The position numbers and the translations under genes are program-made. From NCBI RefSeq assembly GCF_000702065.1, contig NZ_JNKN01000007.1, positions 1 to 64,000 of the forward strand: a DNA stretch of 64,000 bases, read 5' to 3'. The stretch comes from Kandleria vitulina DSM 20405 (GTDB taxonomy: Bacteria; Bacillota_I; Bacilli_A; Erysipelotrichales; Coprobacillaceae). Shown piece by piece: positions 37,398-46,995 of the stretch. Every line of letters begins with the position of its first letter. The first letter of the stretch is position 1. The notes beneath the pieces are model-generated. The model saw only the letters and a list, made by a program, of their open reading frames with translations. It searched no databases and had not been told where the DNA came from.

Positions 37398-37896
37398 TGA
37401 TAAATCCCTCAATCAATTCTACATCAATTCTTTTGTTTTCTACGTCTTTATTTTTAATAAAGGCATCTACATAAGGAATCATAATATCTTTTCCATTATG
37501 ATTGACCACAAGAAGATCTTGTACTCCCTGATTATAGAAGTCACTGACTGTACCGATAAGTACACCTTTATCGTAGACTTCACAATCAATAAGGTCACTT
37601 GCCCAGATTTCATCATCTTCTAATGTGATATCTTCCTTATTGGCATATAACATGAGACCTTTGTATTTTTCTACGAGATTGATATCTCTCATATCGACAA
37701 ATGAAATCATATCAAATCCTTTATGTACACGATGAGAATCTATCTCAAATGAAAGTGTTTCTCCATGATACTGAAGAAAGACATGTGCACCTTTCGCAAA
37801 ACGTTCATCTGGGAAATCAGTCATGGCTTTTACCTTAAGTTCTCCCTTAATACCGAACGTATTAACAATCTTGCCAACTTTTACTTTATTTTCCAT
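37387..37896 (-). CDS. rimM: Ribosome maturation factor RimM
   Basis: Assists assembly of the 30S head. N-terminal RimM domain (KVGKIVNTFGIKGELKVKAMT) and C-terminal PRC-barrel-like domain (ASDLIDCEVYDKGVLIGTVS, IPYVDAFIKN). About 169 aa. GAGGTG lies 7 bases before the ATG at 37896; the frame to 37929 is rejected. Confidence 0.96.
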   Translation of the reverse strand: MENKVKVGKIVNTFGIKGELKVKAMTDFPDERFAKGAHVFLQYHGETLSFEIDSHRVHKGFDMISFVDMRDINLVEKYKGLMLYANKEDITLEDDEIWASDLIDCEVYDKGVLIGTVSDFYNQGVQDLLVVNHNGKDIMIPYVDAFIKNKDVENKRIDVELIEGFINED

Positions 37897-37962
37897 ATAG
37901 TTACACCTCGTTATCTTTATGATATACAAATTTTTAGAAAATGAAAATGACTTTTCCTATTA

Positions 37963-37996
37963 ATAAAAAATAGGATGTGTAAATACGCATCCTATT
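37963..37996 (-). terminator. khpA terminator
   Basis: AATAGGATGTG (37969-37979) pairs with CGCATCCTATT (37986-37996), overlapping the khpA stop; T6 follows on the minus strand. It separates rpsP-khpA from rimM-trmD. Confidence 0.88.
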
Positions 37997-38246
37997 CTTC
38001 ACCATAAGATTCAAATTTGATATCCAGATGCTTATTGTTTAATCGTCCAGCAACAGACATCATTCTACGAATAGAATTAGCCATTACACCTTTGCGACCA
38101 ATAAGTTTTGAAATATCATTGTGATCAGCATAAACATAAAGAACAATTGTGTCTTCATCTAATGAAGGCATTTCTCTGACTTCAAGATGATCTTTGTTAT
38201 TGACTAACTCAACACAGATATCTTGTAATGTTTTTACATAATCCAT
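37992..38246 (-). CDS. khpA: KH-domain RNA-binding protein KhpA (YlqC)
   Basis: 84-residue protein made of a single KH domain with the LIGRKGVMANSIRRMM loop. KhpA pairs with KhpB/Jag in other Bacillota to bind many RNAs and affect cell-wall synthesis; khpB is not in the window. It begins 2 bases after rpsP and is the last gene before a terminator. Confidence 0.93.
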   Translation of the reverse strand: MDYVKTLQDICVELVNNKDHLEVREMPSLDEDTIVLYVYADHNDISKLIGRKGVMANSIRRMMSVAGRLNNKHLDIKFESYGEE

Positions 38247-38248
38247 AA

Positions 38249-38521
38249 TTATTTTGCCTTTTTAGATTCAGCGAATTCTTTAATGATTCCTTCTCTAGAT
38301 AAGATGTTCTTAACTGTATCAGAAGGCTGAGCACCATTTCCTAACCAAGCTAAAACGTTTTCTCTCTTGATAGTTACTTTAGCTGGGTTCTGTCTTGGAT
38401 CATATGTTCCTAATTCTTCAATGAATCTACCATCTCTAGGCATTCTAGAGTCAGCTGCTACGATTCTATAGAAAGGAGATTTCTTACGTCCCATTCTTTT
38501 TAATCTTAATTTAACTGCCAT
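38249..38521 (-). CDS. rpsP: 30S ribosomal protein S16
   Basis: 90-residue small-subunit protein, opening [20 protein letters not shown] and containing the [20 protein letters not shown] family signature. GGAGG precedes the ATG by 8-9 bases. First gene of rpsP-khpA, with a promoter embedded in the ffh terminator. Confidence 0.98.
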   Translation of the reverse strand: MAVKLRLKRMGRKKSPFYRIVAADSRMPRDGRFIEELGTYDPRQNPAKVTIKRENVLAWLGNGAQPSDTVKNILSREGIIKEFAESKKAK

Positions 38522-38565
38522 GTATATATCCTCCGTAAACTAATTTTTATTTTTATGACTCAATC

Positions 38566-38593
38566 ATAATAACATATAAAAAAGAAGTGTCAA
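38566..38593 (-). promoter_or_regulatory. rpsP-khpA promoter
   Basis: On the minus strand TTGACA (38593-38588), a 16-base spacer and TATTAT (38571-38566). The -35 box is part of the 3' arm of the ffh terminator hairpin. Confidence 0.7.
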
Positions 38594-38614
38594 GTACTTT
38601 TACTTAACACTTTC
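38574..38614 (-). terminator. ffh terminator
   Basis: On the minus strand AAGTGTTAAGTA pairs with TACTTGACACTT around a short AAAG loop, followed by CTTTTTTA. Confidence 0.8.
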
Positions 38615-38619
38615 ATTTT

Positions 38620-40017
38620 TTATCTCTTTTTCTTCTTTTTATGACGTACTTTCTTACGGTTAGGGTTTGGATTATAACCGCCATTATGCTGTGGTTTTTG
38701 TGTTGGCATACCTGTCATAGGATCAATATTAGAGAACTGCTTCATCATCTTTTTAGCCTGTTCAAACTGTTTTAATAGTCTATTGACATCTGCAACAGTC
38801 TTCCCAGCCCCTTTTGCAATTCTTTCTCTTCTTCTCATATTGATGATTTCTGGATGCTGACGTTCCTGCATTGTCATTGAGTAGATCAATGATTCAGTTT
38901 CTTTTAATCTCGCATTAGAATCTTCATCAGAGAATTTAGGTAATTTAGGCATACCTGGTACCATCTTTAATAAACCAGAAAGTGGACCTAATTTTTTAAG
39001 CTGGTGCATCTGATCTAACATATCGTTAAGATCAAATGTTCCTGATTTCATCTTGTTGAAAGCTTTCATGCTTTCTTTTTCATCATAGACATCCTGAACC
39101 TTTTCTACTAAGGAAACAACATCCCCCATACCTAAGATTCTTTCTGCCATACGATCAGGGTAGAATAATTCAATCTGATCTAATTTTTCACCAGTACCGA
39201 TATACTTGATTGGTACATGAGTTAAATAACGAATAGAGATAGCTCCCCCACCACGAGAGTCACCATCTAATTTTGTAAGAACTGCTCCGGTAATGCCAAG
39301 CTGTTCATTGAAGCTTGATGCCACATTGGCAATTTCCTGACCTGCCAATGAATCGACAACCAATAGGATTTCATCAGGATTAGCAATACCCTTTAATTCT
39401 TTAAGTTCTTCCATTAGTTTCTGATCAATCTGAAGACGACCAGCAGTATCGATCAAGATGACATCATTGCCATCAGCTTCCGCTTTAGCTAAAGCGTTCT
39501 TTACAATCTGCTGTGCAGATACATCCACACCTTCACTATATACTGGAACATCTACCTGTTCACCAATAGTCTTTAACTGTTCTACAGCGGCTGGACGATA
39601 AATATCAGCAGCAACCAATAATGGTTTCTTATGATTCTTTTCTTTAATATACTTAGCAATCTTACCAGTTGTAGTTGTTTTACCTGAACCCTGAAGACCT
39701 ACCATCATTACAATTGTAGGCTTCTTAGAGAAATCTACAGTAGAAACATCTGTACCAAGTAATTCTACTAATTCATCATGGACAATCTTAACAACAACCT
39801 GTCCTGGCTTTAATGAGCCAAGGACATCCTGTCCTAATGCTTTTTCCTTTGTATTTTTAATAAAGTCTTTAACGACTGTAAAGTTGACATCTGCTTCAAG
39901 TAACGCTAAACGTATTTCACGAAGCATCTCGTCCATATTTTCTTCTGTTAATCGATCTTGACCTCTGACCTTTTTCAAGGTTTCAGAAAGTCTATCCGTT
40001 AAGGATTCAAAAGCCAT
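38620..40017 (-). CDS. ffh: Signal recognition particle protein Ffh
   Basis: SRP GTPase that delivers nascent membrane proteins. NG domain with GLQGSGKTTTTGKIA and DTAGRLQID, followed by the methionine-rich M domain (about 295-430) and a strongly basic tail of Asn, Lys and Arg. 465 aa. Lies 10 bases after ylxM, so ftsY-ylxM-ffh is one unit placing both SRP GTPases together. No SRP RNA was recognised in the window. Confidence 0.98.
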   Translation of the reverse strand: MAFESLTDRLSETLKKVRGQDRLTEENMDEMLREIRLALLEADVNFTVVKDFIKNTKEKALGQDVLGSLKPGQVVVKIVHDELVELLGTDVSTVDFSKKPTIVMMVGLQGSGKTTTTGKIAKYIKEKNHKKPLLVAADIYRPAAVEQLKTIGEQVDVPVYSEGVDVSAQQIVKNALAKAEADGNDVILIDTAGRLQIDQKLMEELKELKGIANPDEILLVVDSLAGQEIANVASSFNEQLGITGAVLTKLDGDSRGGGAISIRYLTHVPIKYIGTGEKLDQIELFYPDRMAERILGMGDVVSLVEKVQDVYDEKESMKAFNKMKSGTFDLNDMLDQMHQLKKLGPLSGLLKMVPGMPKLPKFSDEDSNARLKETESLIYSMTMQERQHPEIINMRRRERIAKGAGKTVADVNRLLKQFEQAKKMMKQFSNIDPMTGMPTQKPQHNGGYNPNPNRKKVRHKKKKKR

Positions 40018-40027
40018 AATTAACCTC

Positions 40028-40366
40028 CTAGATTCTTCTCAGCATTTCAAGATATTCTTCTATCTCGTCACAATCTTTTGTACTTTCCTGCTCGATTTTA
40101 TCTATAAGCGCCATGCGTTCTTTATGCTTTTCAAGCAGCTGAAGCTTTTCTTCATAACGCTCCATGCTCTTTAAAGCTCTTCTTAGATTATCATAAACTG
40201 CATTTCTTGATACGCCTAGATCATCCGCAATTTCTGATAGCGAAAGATCTTCTTCATAATAAAGTTCAAGATATTCCTTCTGCTTATCCGTCAGCATCTC
40301 TTTATAACAATCCATCAATAGAATCACATGTTCTTTTTTTTCTAATAAGTCTTCCACGAAAATCAT
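40028..40366 (-). CDS. ylxM: YlxM family helix-turn-helix protein
   Basis: Sigma-70 region-4-like protein (UPF0122) that modulates SRP in species tested. The [20 protein letters not shown] and [20 protein letters not shown] segments form the helix-turn-helix. The ATG at 40366 overlaps the ftsY stop as ATGA but abuts a GGGGG; a GTG at 40357 is 9 bases from it and may be the real start. 112 aa as given. Confidence 0.92.
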   Translation of the reverse strand: MIFVEDLLEKKEHVILLMDCYKEMLTDKQKEYLELYYEEDLSLSEIADDLGVSRNAVYDNLRRALKSMERYEEKLQLLEKHKERMALIDKIEQESTKDCDEIEEYLEMLRRI

Positions 40367-41343
40367 TCCCCCATAAGATCATGACATAATCCGTAGATAT
40401 ACTGTTCTAGATCAAATTCCTGAAGATCATTCATAGATTCTCCAAGTCCGATGAACTTCACTGGAATATTTAAGCTATCTTTAATAGAAAGCACAATACC
40501 ACCTTTTGCAGTTCCATCCATCTTTGTTAAAACGATACCTGTGATATCAGTAATTTTCGCAAACTCTTCGGCCTGATTGACACCATTTTGTCCAGTTGTC
40601 GCATCAATGACAAGAAGTGTTTCATGAGGACCTTCTGGAATTGTCTTCTTGATGATACGATTCATCTTCTCAAGTTCTTTCATTAATCCTACTTTATTTT
40701 GAAGACGTCCTGCTGTATCACAGATCAATACGTCAACCCCAGCTTCTTTAGCCTGTTTAACACCATCAAAGATAACGGAAGAAGGATCTCCACCTTCTTT
40801 TCCCTTGATACAAGTAATACCAAGTCTATTGGCCCATACATCAAGCTGATCAATAGCACCTGCTCTAAATGTATCTCCAGCAGCCACCATGACGCTCTTG
40901 CCTTCTTCTTTCATCTTATGAGCAAGCTTAGCAATCGTTGTTGTCTTACCAGCTCCATTGACACCTACCATCAAGATGACAGTTGGTCCCTCTTTGGCAT
41001 AATTGATCTTTGTGGTCATATAAGAATCATTTGCATAGATCACGAACATCTTATCTACGATGATATCATTGATCATTTTTGGATCCTTAATATTTTCAAT
41101 TCTTACTTCTTTCTTGATTTCATCGACAATGGTCATAACCATGTTGACGCCAACATCACTCATGATAAGGATGTTTTCTAATTCTTCAAAATAATCATCA
41201 TCGATTTCACGATAACGTGCTGCCAATGAATTGATTTTATCTGAAAAAGAAGTTGATGATTTATCAAGACCAGCTACATATTTCTCATTCTGTTTTGTAG
41301 ACTTTCCTACAAAAGTCTCTTTAATCTTGCTGAATAATCCCAT
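40363..41343 (-). CDS. ftsY: SRP receptor FtsY
   Basis: Receptor GTPase that docks SRP to the membrane. G-domain motifs [15 protein letters not shown] and [22 protein letters not shown], and a short N-terminal segment with no long acidic A domain, as usual in Bacillota. 326 aa. AAGGAGG lies 6-7 bases before the ATG. Directly after smc. Confidence 0.98.
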   Translation of the reverse strand: MGLFSKIKETFVGKSTKQNEKYVAGLDKSSTSFSDKINSLAARYREIDDDYFEELENILIMSDVGVNMVMTIVDEIKKEVRIENIKDPKMINDIIVDKMFVIYANDSYMTTKINYAKEGPTVILMVGVNGAGKTTTIAKLAHKMKEEGKSVMVAAGDTFRAGAIDQLDVWANRLGITCIKGKEGGDPSSVIFDGVKQAKEAGVDVLICDTAGRLQNKVGLMKELEKMNRIIKKTIPEGPHETLLVIDATTGQNGVNQAEEFAKITDITGIVLTKMDGTAKGGIVLSIKDSLNIPVKFIGLGESMNDLQEFDLEQYIYGLCHDLMGE

Positions 41344-41355
41344 AAAATTCCTCCT

Positions 41356-44289
41356 TTATCCATTTGTGCCTACAGCCTCTTTCAATTGTACGCTCACTAG
41401 CTTAGTAACGCCTTTTTGCTGCATGGTCGCACCATATAACAGATCACATTCCGCCATAGTCCCCTCTCTATGCGTAACAACCACAAACTGTGTCTTATCA
41501 GAGAACTGTCTTAAATACTTTGCAAATCTTTCTACATTGGCAATATCCAAGGCAGCTTCTACTTCATCAAGAATACAGAGCGGTACAGGTCGTACACTAA
41601 TAATCGCAAATAGACAACTTAAGGCAATCAAAGCATTCTCCCCTCCGGAGAAAGAATGAAGCTTTGCGGATTTGCCCGGTGGCTGCGCTTCTATTTCAAT
41701 ACCCGTCTCAAGAATATTGGATGGATCACTGTAATGTAATGACGCATGTCCCCCGCCGAACAAATATCTAAACACCTCATTGAATTGTACATTAATTGCT
41801 TCAAAAGTGGAAGTAAACTTTTCAATCATGATATGATCCATATCATCAATAGCCTTCAACAGGCTATCTTGAGCCTTGATTAATTCAAGTCGATTATTGT
41901 TTAATTCTTCATAACGTGAAGATACTTCATTGTATTGTTCAATAGCTTCCACATTGACATTTCCTAATGAGGCAATACGCTGACGAAGATCACGTACACG
42001 ATCTTTGGCACTATCAATTTCTAGATCTTCTCTTGAAATGGATTGTGCATGTTCATAGGTCATCTTGTATTCATCATTAAGTCTCATGAGATAGTTTTCA
42101 ATCTCTGATTCAAGCTTTGTTTTCTTGATTTTCTGATTTGTAAGTTCATGTTCAAGATCCTTAAGCTCACTTCTTAACTGCTTTAACAATGAATCAATCG
42201 CTTCTTTATCATTGACATACCCCATACGAATTTCACGCTTTGTCGCAATGTCTTCTTTGAGTTTATCACGTAACCTTTTGGCTTCATTTAATTCATCAAT
42301 CAATTTAGAAGACGTTGATCCTGAAGACAGGTCTTCAAGTTCCACTGACTCATGTGTCAATGCTTCATATTCACTTTTTCTAAGTCCTAATTCATTTTTC
42401 TTGTTTGTCGCCACAAGTTCCAATTTTGCATAGGACATCTGCTTTTGCATGAGAGCCTGACTTAACTCTCTGCCAAGATCTTCACTTTCATGCAAAAGAA
42501 TTCGTTTTTCATTAAGTGAATGTTCTTCATTCTTGATCTTTTCTTCAATTTTCTCTAATTCTCTTTTCGCTATAAAAGGAGAATGTGCTTTATGCAATGA
42601 TCCACCTGTCAATGAACCACCGACATTGATGACATCACCTTCACAAGTAACCACCTTATAGCGATGATGAATATCTTTCGCAATCATCGTTGCATGATCC
42701 AAAGAATCTGCCACAATGATATGTCCTAATTGATTCAAGATCACATTTTCAATATCACTTGGATAATTTACAAAATCACTCATGACACCTAAGTATCCCG
42801 GCATCGCTTCAACGACCATTTTATGATCTCTTAAGCTTCTAGGTTTCATTGTTTTCTTAGGCATAAATGTTGCTCTACCAGCCTTATTGTGACGAAGGAA
42901 ACTGATAGCCTTTTTCGCATCATCTTCTTCATCGGTAATAATAAACTGATGTGCCCCACCAAGCGAAACACTTAAAGCTGTCTCATACCCCGGTTCACTT
43001 TCACAAAGATCACCAATGGTTCCTCTAATTCCAGATAGCGAAGCTTTCGCTTTTAAAATGGCACGAACACCCTGACTGTATCGTGAATGATTTTCTATTT
43101 CATCCTTAAGTCTTTCTCTTGTCGCACGAGATTGATGTAAAGCAATATTCATATCTTCAATGCTTTTTCTAAGCTGATCCTTCTTTTTCCCATTATCAGC
43201 CTGTCTTTTTGTTAATGCATCCTTTTCTTCCTTTAACACGTTTAAACGTGCTACACGGTCATTATATTCACTAATGACATCCTGAAGGATGGCTTTTAGA
43301 CTGTCTATCTTTTCTTCTAGATGCTTCTGGTTATCACTTTCCAATAAATGTTTTCTATTGGCATCAATTTCTACTTTCTGTGTCTCTAGATTTGTCACAT
43401 TGTTCATAGCTACAAGAAGTTTTCCTTGTAACGTATTGATCTCTTGATCTAAAGCATACATCTTTTTAGAAATCTCTTCACTTTGATGATCTCTAACAAC
43501 CATGCCACTTTCTTTTGTCGCTTGCATCTGTGTTAATTCATCAAGTGATGCATTGAGTTTCTTTAAAGTAAAAGAATGGTCTTTGATCATCTTGACAAGA
43601 ACAGATACTTCAATATCCTGAAGTTCTTCTTTAAAAGATAAATAACGTTCAGCCTTTTCTTTTTGTCTTCTTAAAGGGCCAATCTGTTTTTCTAGCTCAT
43701 TGACGATATCCTCTGCTCTTTCTAGATTATGAGTCGTACGTTCTAGCTTGTTTACAGATTCTCTCTTTCTTTTCTTATATTTTGCTACACCGGCAGCCTC
43801 TTCAAAAAGAACACGTCTTTCTTCTGGCTTAGATGAAACAAAAGCACTGATGCTATTTTGAGAAATGATTGATAATGAACCTTTACCTAAACCAGAGTCC
43901 ATAATCAAGTCAGTAATATCCTTTAATCGACATGGCTGGCGATTGATAAAATATTCTGCCTCTTTATCAATACGATACAATCGTCTTGTGATTTCTACCT
44001 CGTTAGCATCATATTCAAGATGATGATCTTCATTATCAAAAACCAAAGTCACTTCCGCAAGATTTTGCGGTTTACGATCCTCGGATCCTGAAAAGATCAC
44101 ATCCGTCATAGCGTCACCACGCATTGCTTTAGCAGACTTCTCACCAAGAACCCAGCGAATGGCATCAGTAATATTCGATTTTCCACATCCGTTTGGACCA
44201 ACAATGCCATTGATGCCCTGCTTGAACTCAATCACACTCTTATCCGCAAACGATTTGAACCCTTGGAGCTCTACTCTTTTTAAATACAT
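41356..44289 (-). CDS. smc: Chromosome condensation protein SMC (short form)
   Basis: ATPase that organises and segregates the chromosome with ScpA/ScpB. N-terminal head with GPNGCGKSN; coiled coil about 165-415; hinge about 416-563 (LSGIRGTIGDLCE to GGSLTGGSLH); returning coil about 565-830; C-terminal head with FSGGENALIALS signature and LDEVEAALD. At 977 aa it is about 200 residues shorter than B. subtilis SMC. Each coiled-coil arm is shorter by an estimated 75-80 residues, while heads and hinge look complete. It follows xpt by 5 bases. Confidence 0.95.
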   Translation of the reverse strand: MYLKRVELQGFKSFADKSVIEFKQGINGIVGPNGCGKSNITDAIRWVLGEKSAKAMRGDAMTDVIFSGSEDRKPQNLAEVTLVFDNEDHHLEYDANEVEITRRLYRIDKEAEYFINRQPCRLKDITDLIMDSGLGKGSLSIISQNSISAFVSSKPEERRVLFEEAAGVAKYKKRKRESVNKLERTTHNLERAEDIVNELEKQIGPLRRQKEKAERYLSFKEELQDIEVSVLVKMIKDHSFTLKKLNASLDELTQMQATKESGMVVRDHQSEEISKKMYALDQEINTLQGKLLVAMNNVTNLETQKVEIDANRKHLLESDNQKHLEEKIDSLKAILQDVISEYNDRVARLNVLKEEKDALTKRQADNGKKKDQLRKSIEDMNIALHQSRATRERLKDEIENHSRYSQGVRAILKAKASLSGIRGTIGDLCESEPGYETALSVSLGGAHQFIITDEEDDAKKAISFLRHNKAGRATFMPKKTMKPRSLRDHKMVVEAMPGYLGVMSDFVNYPSDIENVILNQLGHIIVADSLDHATMIAKDIHHRYKVVTCEGDVINVGGSLTGGSLHKAHSPFIAKRELEKIEEKIKNEEHSLNEKRILLHESEDLGRELSQALMQKQMSYAKLELVATNKKNELGLRKSEYEALTHESVELEDLSSGSTSSKLIDELNEAKRLRDKLKEDIATKREIRMGYVNDKEAIDSLLKQLRSELKDLEHELTNQKIKKTKLESEIENYLMRLNDEYKMTYEHAQSISREDLEIDSAKDRVRDLRQRIASLGNVNVEAIEQYNEVSSRYEELNNNRLELIKAQDSLLKAIDDMDHIMIEKFTSTFEAINVQFNEVFRYLFGGGHASLHYSDPSNILETGIEIEAQPPGKSAKLHSFSGGENALIALSCLFAIISVRPVPLCILDEVEAALDIANVERFAKYLRQFSDKTQFVVVTHREGTMAECDLLYGATMQQKGVTKLVSVQLKEAVGTNG

Positions 44290-44294
44290 GTGCG

Positions 44295-44870
44295 CTATCC
44301 TTTCTTAAATTTAACAATGCCCTCTTCAACGCTTTCAATACGTGCGAGAGCTTCAATACGATAACCTTTCTCTTCAAATGGCTTTCTGCCATTCATAAAT
44401 GCTTTTTCAATAACGATTCCTGCACCTACGCATGTTCCACCAGCTTTTTCCACTAGTGAAATCATCCCCTTAAGGGCTGCACCGTTGGCTAGGAAATCAT
44501 CAATAAGAAGAATACGTTCTCCCTTTTGAATATAGCGTCCATCTAGACAAGCTATATAGTCCTTATTTTTAGTAAAAGAGTGTACTTTTTCCTCTAGCAT
44601 ATTCTTGCTAGTAATAGCACTCTTTTCTTTTTTAATATAGACTACAGGCACATCATCAAAATATAGTGAAACAATTGCAGCAACCGCGATACCGCTTGTT
44701 TCCATAGTTACTATCTTATCAATAGAAACATCATGAAAACGCTCTTTAAAGGCTTCACCAATCTTCTTTAATAGCTTTATATTAATCTGATGATTTAAGA
44801 AATGATCCACTTTTACAATATCAGGGGCAATCACTTCTCCTTTTTGAATATATTCTTCTAATTCTTTCAT
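44295..44870 (-). CDS. xpt: Xanthine phosphoribosyltransferase
   Basis: Salvages xanthine to XMP. The PRPP loop ILLIDDFLANGAALKG and the N-terminal MKELEEYIQKGEVIAPDIVKV are typical; 191 aa. The ATG at 44870 lies one base after the histidine kinase stop, with AAGGA 5 bases upstream. In most Bacillota xpt sits with pbuX under a guanine riboswitch; here it stands between a two-component system and smc, with no riboswitch visible. Confidence 0.94.
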   Translation of the reverse strand: MKELEEYIQKGEVIAPDIVKVDHFLNHQINIKLLKKIGEAFKERFHDVSIDKIVTMETSGIAVAAIVSLYFDDVPVVYIKKEKSAITSKNMLEEKVHSFTKNKDYIACLDGRYIQKGERILLIDDFLANGAALKGMISLVEKAGGTCVGAGIVIEKAFMNGRKPFEEKGYRIEALARIESVEEGIVKFKKG

Positions 44871-44871
44871 C

Positions 44872-46257
44872 TTAATCCTTTCTATTAACAATGAGCTTAT
44901 TGACATAACTCTTTGTAGAAAGAGGCATCTTTACAGTAAAGACTGAACCTGCATCCTCTTCGGAAGTTACATCAATCTTAAAGCCATGCAAAGCAATAAT
45001 TCTTGAAACAATTGATAAGCCAAGTCCATTTCCTTCAACAGCTCTTGATTTATCATCTCTATAAAAACGTTCAAAGATATGAGAAATCGTCTCTTCTGAC
45101 ATACCAATACCAGTATCATGAATCAATACGCTGATATCTTTTCCCCATCTTTTTACTTCCACAGTGACAACACCGTGTTCTTCTGTATATTTAATTGCAT
45201 TATTAATAAGATTGATCCATACCTGTTCCATACGTGATTCATCTGCTTCAACAAAGATTTCACCTTTAGGTTTAATAAATTCAATCTCAATATCCTTAGA
45301 TAATGCGGTATAATCCTGAGTTTCAATGACTCTATTTAACTGATCAATCAAGGAATATTCATGTATATCAAGCTTTGTGTCTTCTCCTTCAAGAAGTGTC
45401 AGCTGCAGCATATTCTTTGATAAGGTAGAAAGACGCTGCGAATTGCTTGAAATAATGGATGCATATTTCTTTCTTTGATCATCAGGAAGATTTTCTGATT
45501 TCAAAATATTCGCAAATCCTGAAATAGCAGTTAATGGTGTCTGGAACTCATGAGAGACATCACTAATAAATTGTTGCCTTGTCTCTTCCTGTTTTGCAAG
45601 CTGAATAGCCATCTGGTTAAAGGCATTATAAAGCTTGCTGATCTCATCTTCTCCAGCATAGTTGACTCTGACTCTATAGTTCCCCTTTATAAGCTCATTA
45701 GTAGCCTTAGTTAAATTGGAAATAGGTTTCACAATAAAGTCTGAAATAATCAAGAAAACAACACTGCCGACAAGCAGAAGAATGAGTCCTGAAACAATAT
45801 AGGATGTCACAAAAGTAGACTTCTTTAACGTATTGTCTCTTTGTACACTGATAACATAGCGTATTCCTTCTATTTCATACGTCTTTGCATAAGCGACAAG
45901 AGAAGAAGTATTTGTGGTCTTCTTCCCATTAATAACCGTAAGCATCGCTTTCTTTTCTGCTTCACTAAATCGTGATTTTTTATTCATATGACCATAGGTC
46001 TTATCGATATTTTCATTGTAGATATTAAATGACATTTCAGAGGATTGAGAGTAGTCACTTAATACACTCTTTTGATCATTAGGACCAACAAGTTCAATAA
46101 GATCCGCAATATGCTTGCTGGCACGTTCCAATTCAGAGTAAGCAATCTGATTGGTATTATCATCCGTTCTTCTTATCGCAAAGAATCCTGCTAATAAGAA
46201 TGAAACAAGAATGGTCATAAAAAATGCAAAATAGAGTCTTCCATAAATGGATTTCAT
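44872..46257 (-). CDS. Sensor histidine kinase
   Basis: Membrane sensor of 461 aa: transmembrane helix about 7-28, an extracellular sensing domain about 29-150, second helix about 152-175, HAMP (about 176-230), HisKA with the phospho-acceptor near His236 in SHEFQTPLTAI, and a HATPase domain with NLINNAIKYT, DTGIGM and GNGLGLSIV. The type resembles PhoR/WalK-like kinases without a PAS domain. The signal is unknown. Its ATG overlaps the response-regulator stop by one base. Confidence 0.93.
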   Translation of the reverse strand: MKSIYGRLYFAFFMTILVSFLLAGFFAIRRTDDNTNQIAYSELERASKHIADLIELVGPNDQKSVLSDYSQSSEMSFNIYNENIDKTYGHMNKKSRFSEAEKKAMLTVINGKKTTNTSSLVAYAKTYEIEGIRYVISVQRDNTLKKSTFVTSYIVSGLILLLVGSVVFLIISDFIVKPISNLTKATNELIKGNYRVRVNYAGEDEISKLYNAFNQMAIQLAKQEETRQQFISDVSHEFQTPLTAISGFANILKSENLPDDQRKKYASIISSNSQRLSTLSKNMLQLTLLEGEDTKLDIHEYSLIDQLNRVIETQDYTALSKDIEIEFIKPKGEIFVEADESRMEQVWINLINNAIKYTEEHGVVTVEVKRWGKDISVLIHDTGIGMSEETISHIFERFYRDDKSRAVEGNGLGLSIVSRIIALHGFKIDVTSEEDAGSVFTVKMPLSTKSYVNKLIVNRKD

Positions 46258-46928
46258 TATTCTACCTCAAGCTTGTATCCTAATCCTCTGACTGTGACAA
46301 CCTTGAATCCTGGAAGATCTCTAAGATTTTCTCTAATTCGTTTTATATGTACATCTACAGTACGATCAAATCCTTCATAATCCATTCCCCAGATTTTTTC
46401 AATCAGCTGTTCTCTTGTAAAAATCTGGTTAGGGTTCTTCGCAAGTTCAAAAACAAGTTCAAATTGTTTTAATGGCAGATGCAGCGCTTCATCTTGATAT
46501 CTAATTTCATACTTATCTCCATCAAAAACCACATCACCAATTGTGACAATATTGCTTGTATTGATACTATAGCGTTTTAAGATTACACGTACACGCGCTA
46601 AAAGCTCTTCAGGATCAAATGGCTTTGTGACATAGTCATCAATGCCAAGATTAAATCCTCTGAGTTTATCTTTTGTCTGTGATTTTGCGGTTAACATAAT
46701 GACCGGAATATCCTTATACTGTCTCATCTCTTCAACAAGTTCAAAGCCATCCATACCTGGCATCATGACATCCACAAGTGCTAAATCAACATATTGGTTT
46801 TCAATAATTTCAATAGCTTTTTCTCCATTAGCTGCTTCAATACATTCAAAACCAGCTTTATCTAAATAAAAGCGAACAAGCTCTCTAATGCTTGCTTCAT
46901 CATCTACAATCATAATTTTGGATTTCAC
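46257..46928 (-). CDS. OmpR/PhoB-family response regulator
   Basis: Receiver domain with the acidic pair IMIVDDEAS, phosphorylation Asp in LALVDVMMPGMDG (about residue 53) and the TAKSQTKDKL switch region, followed by a winged helix (about 128-223, ending VVTVRGLGYKLE). The GTG at 46928 fits GGTGG 8 bases upstream; the longer frame begins at GTG 46940 inside the ribosome site. A TATAAT box lies at 46958-46953. Partner is the downstream kinase. Confidence 0.93.
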   Translation of the reverse strand: MKSKIMIVDDEASIRELVRFYLDKAGFECIEAANGEKAIEIIENQYVDLALVDVMMPGMDGFELVEEMRQYKDIPVIMLTAKSQTKDKLRGFNLGIDDYVTKPFDPEELLARVRVILKRYSINTSNIVTIGDVVFDGDKYEIRYQDEALHLPLKQFELVFELAKNPNQIFTREQLIEKIWGMDYEGFDRTVDVHIKRIRENLRDLPGFKVVTVRGLGYKLEVE

Positions 46929-46995
46929 TGCATTCACCACCCATTCTAGTGTATTATACCATAATCACTATTTTTTGCCTATGACAAATCCCAGT

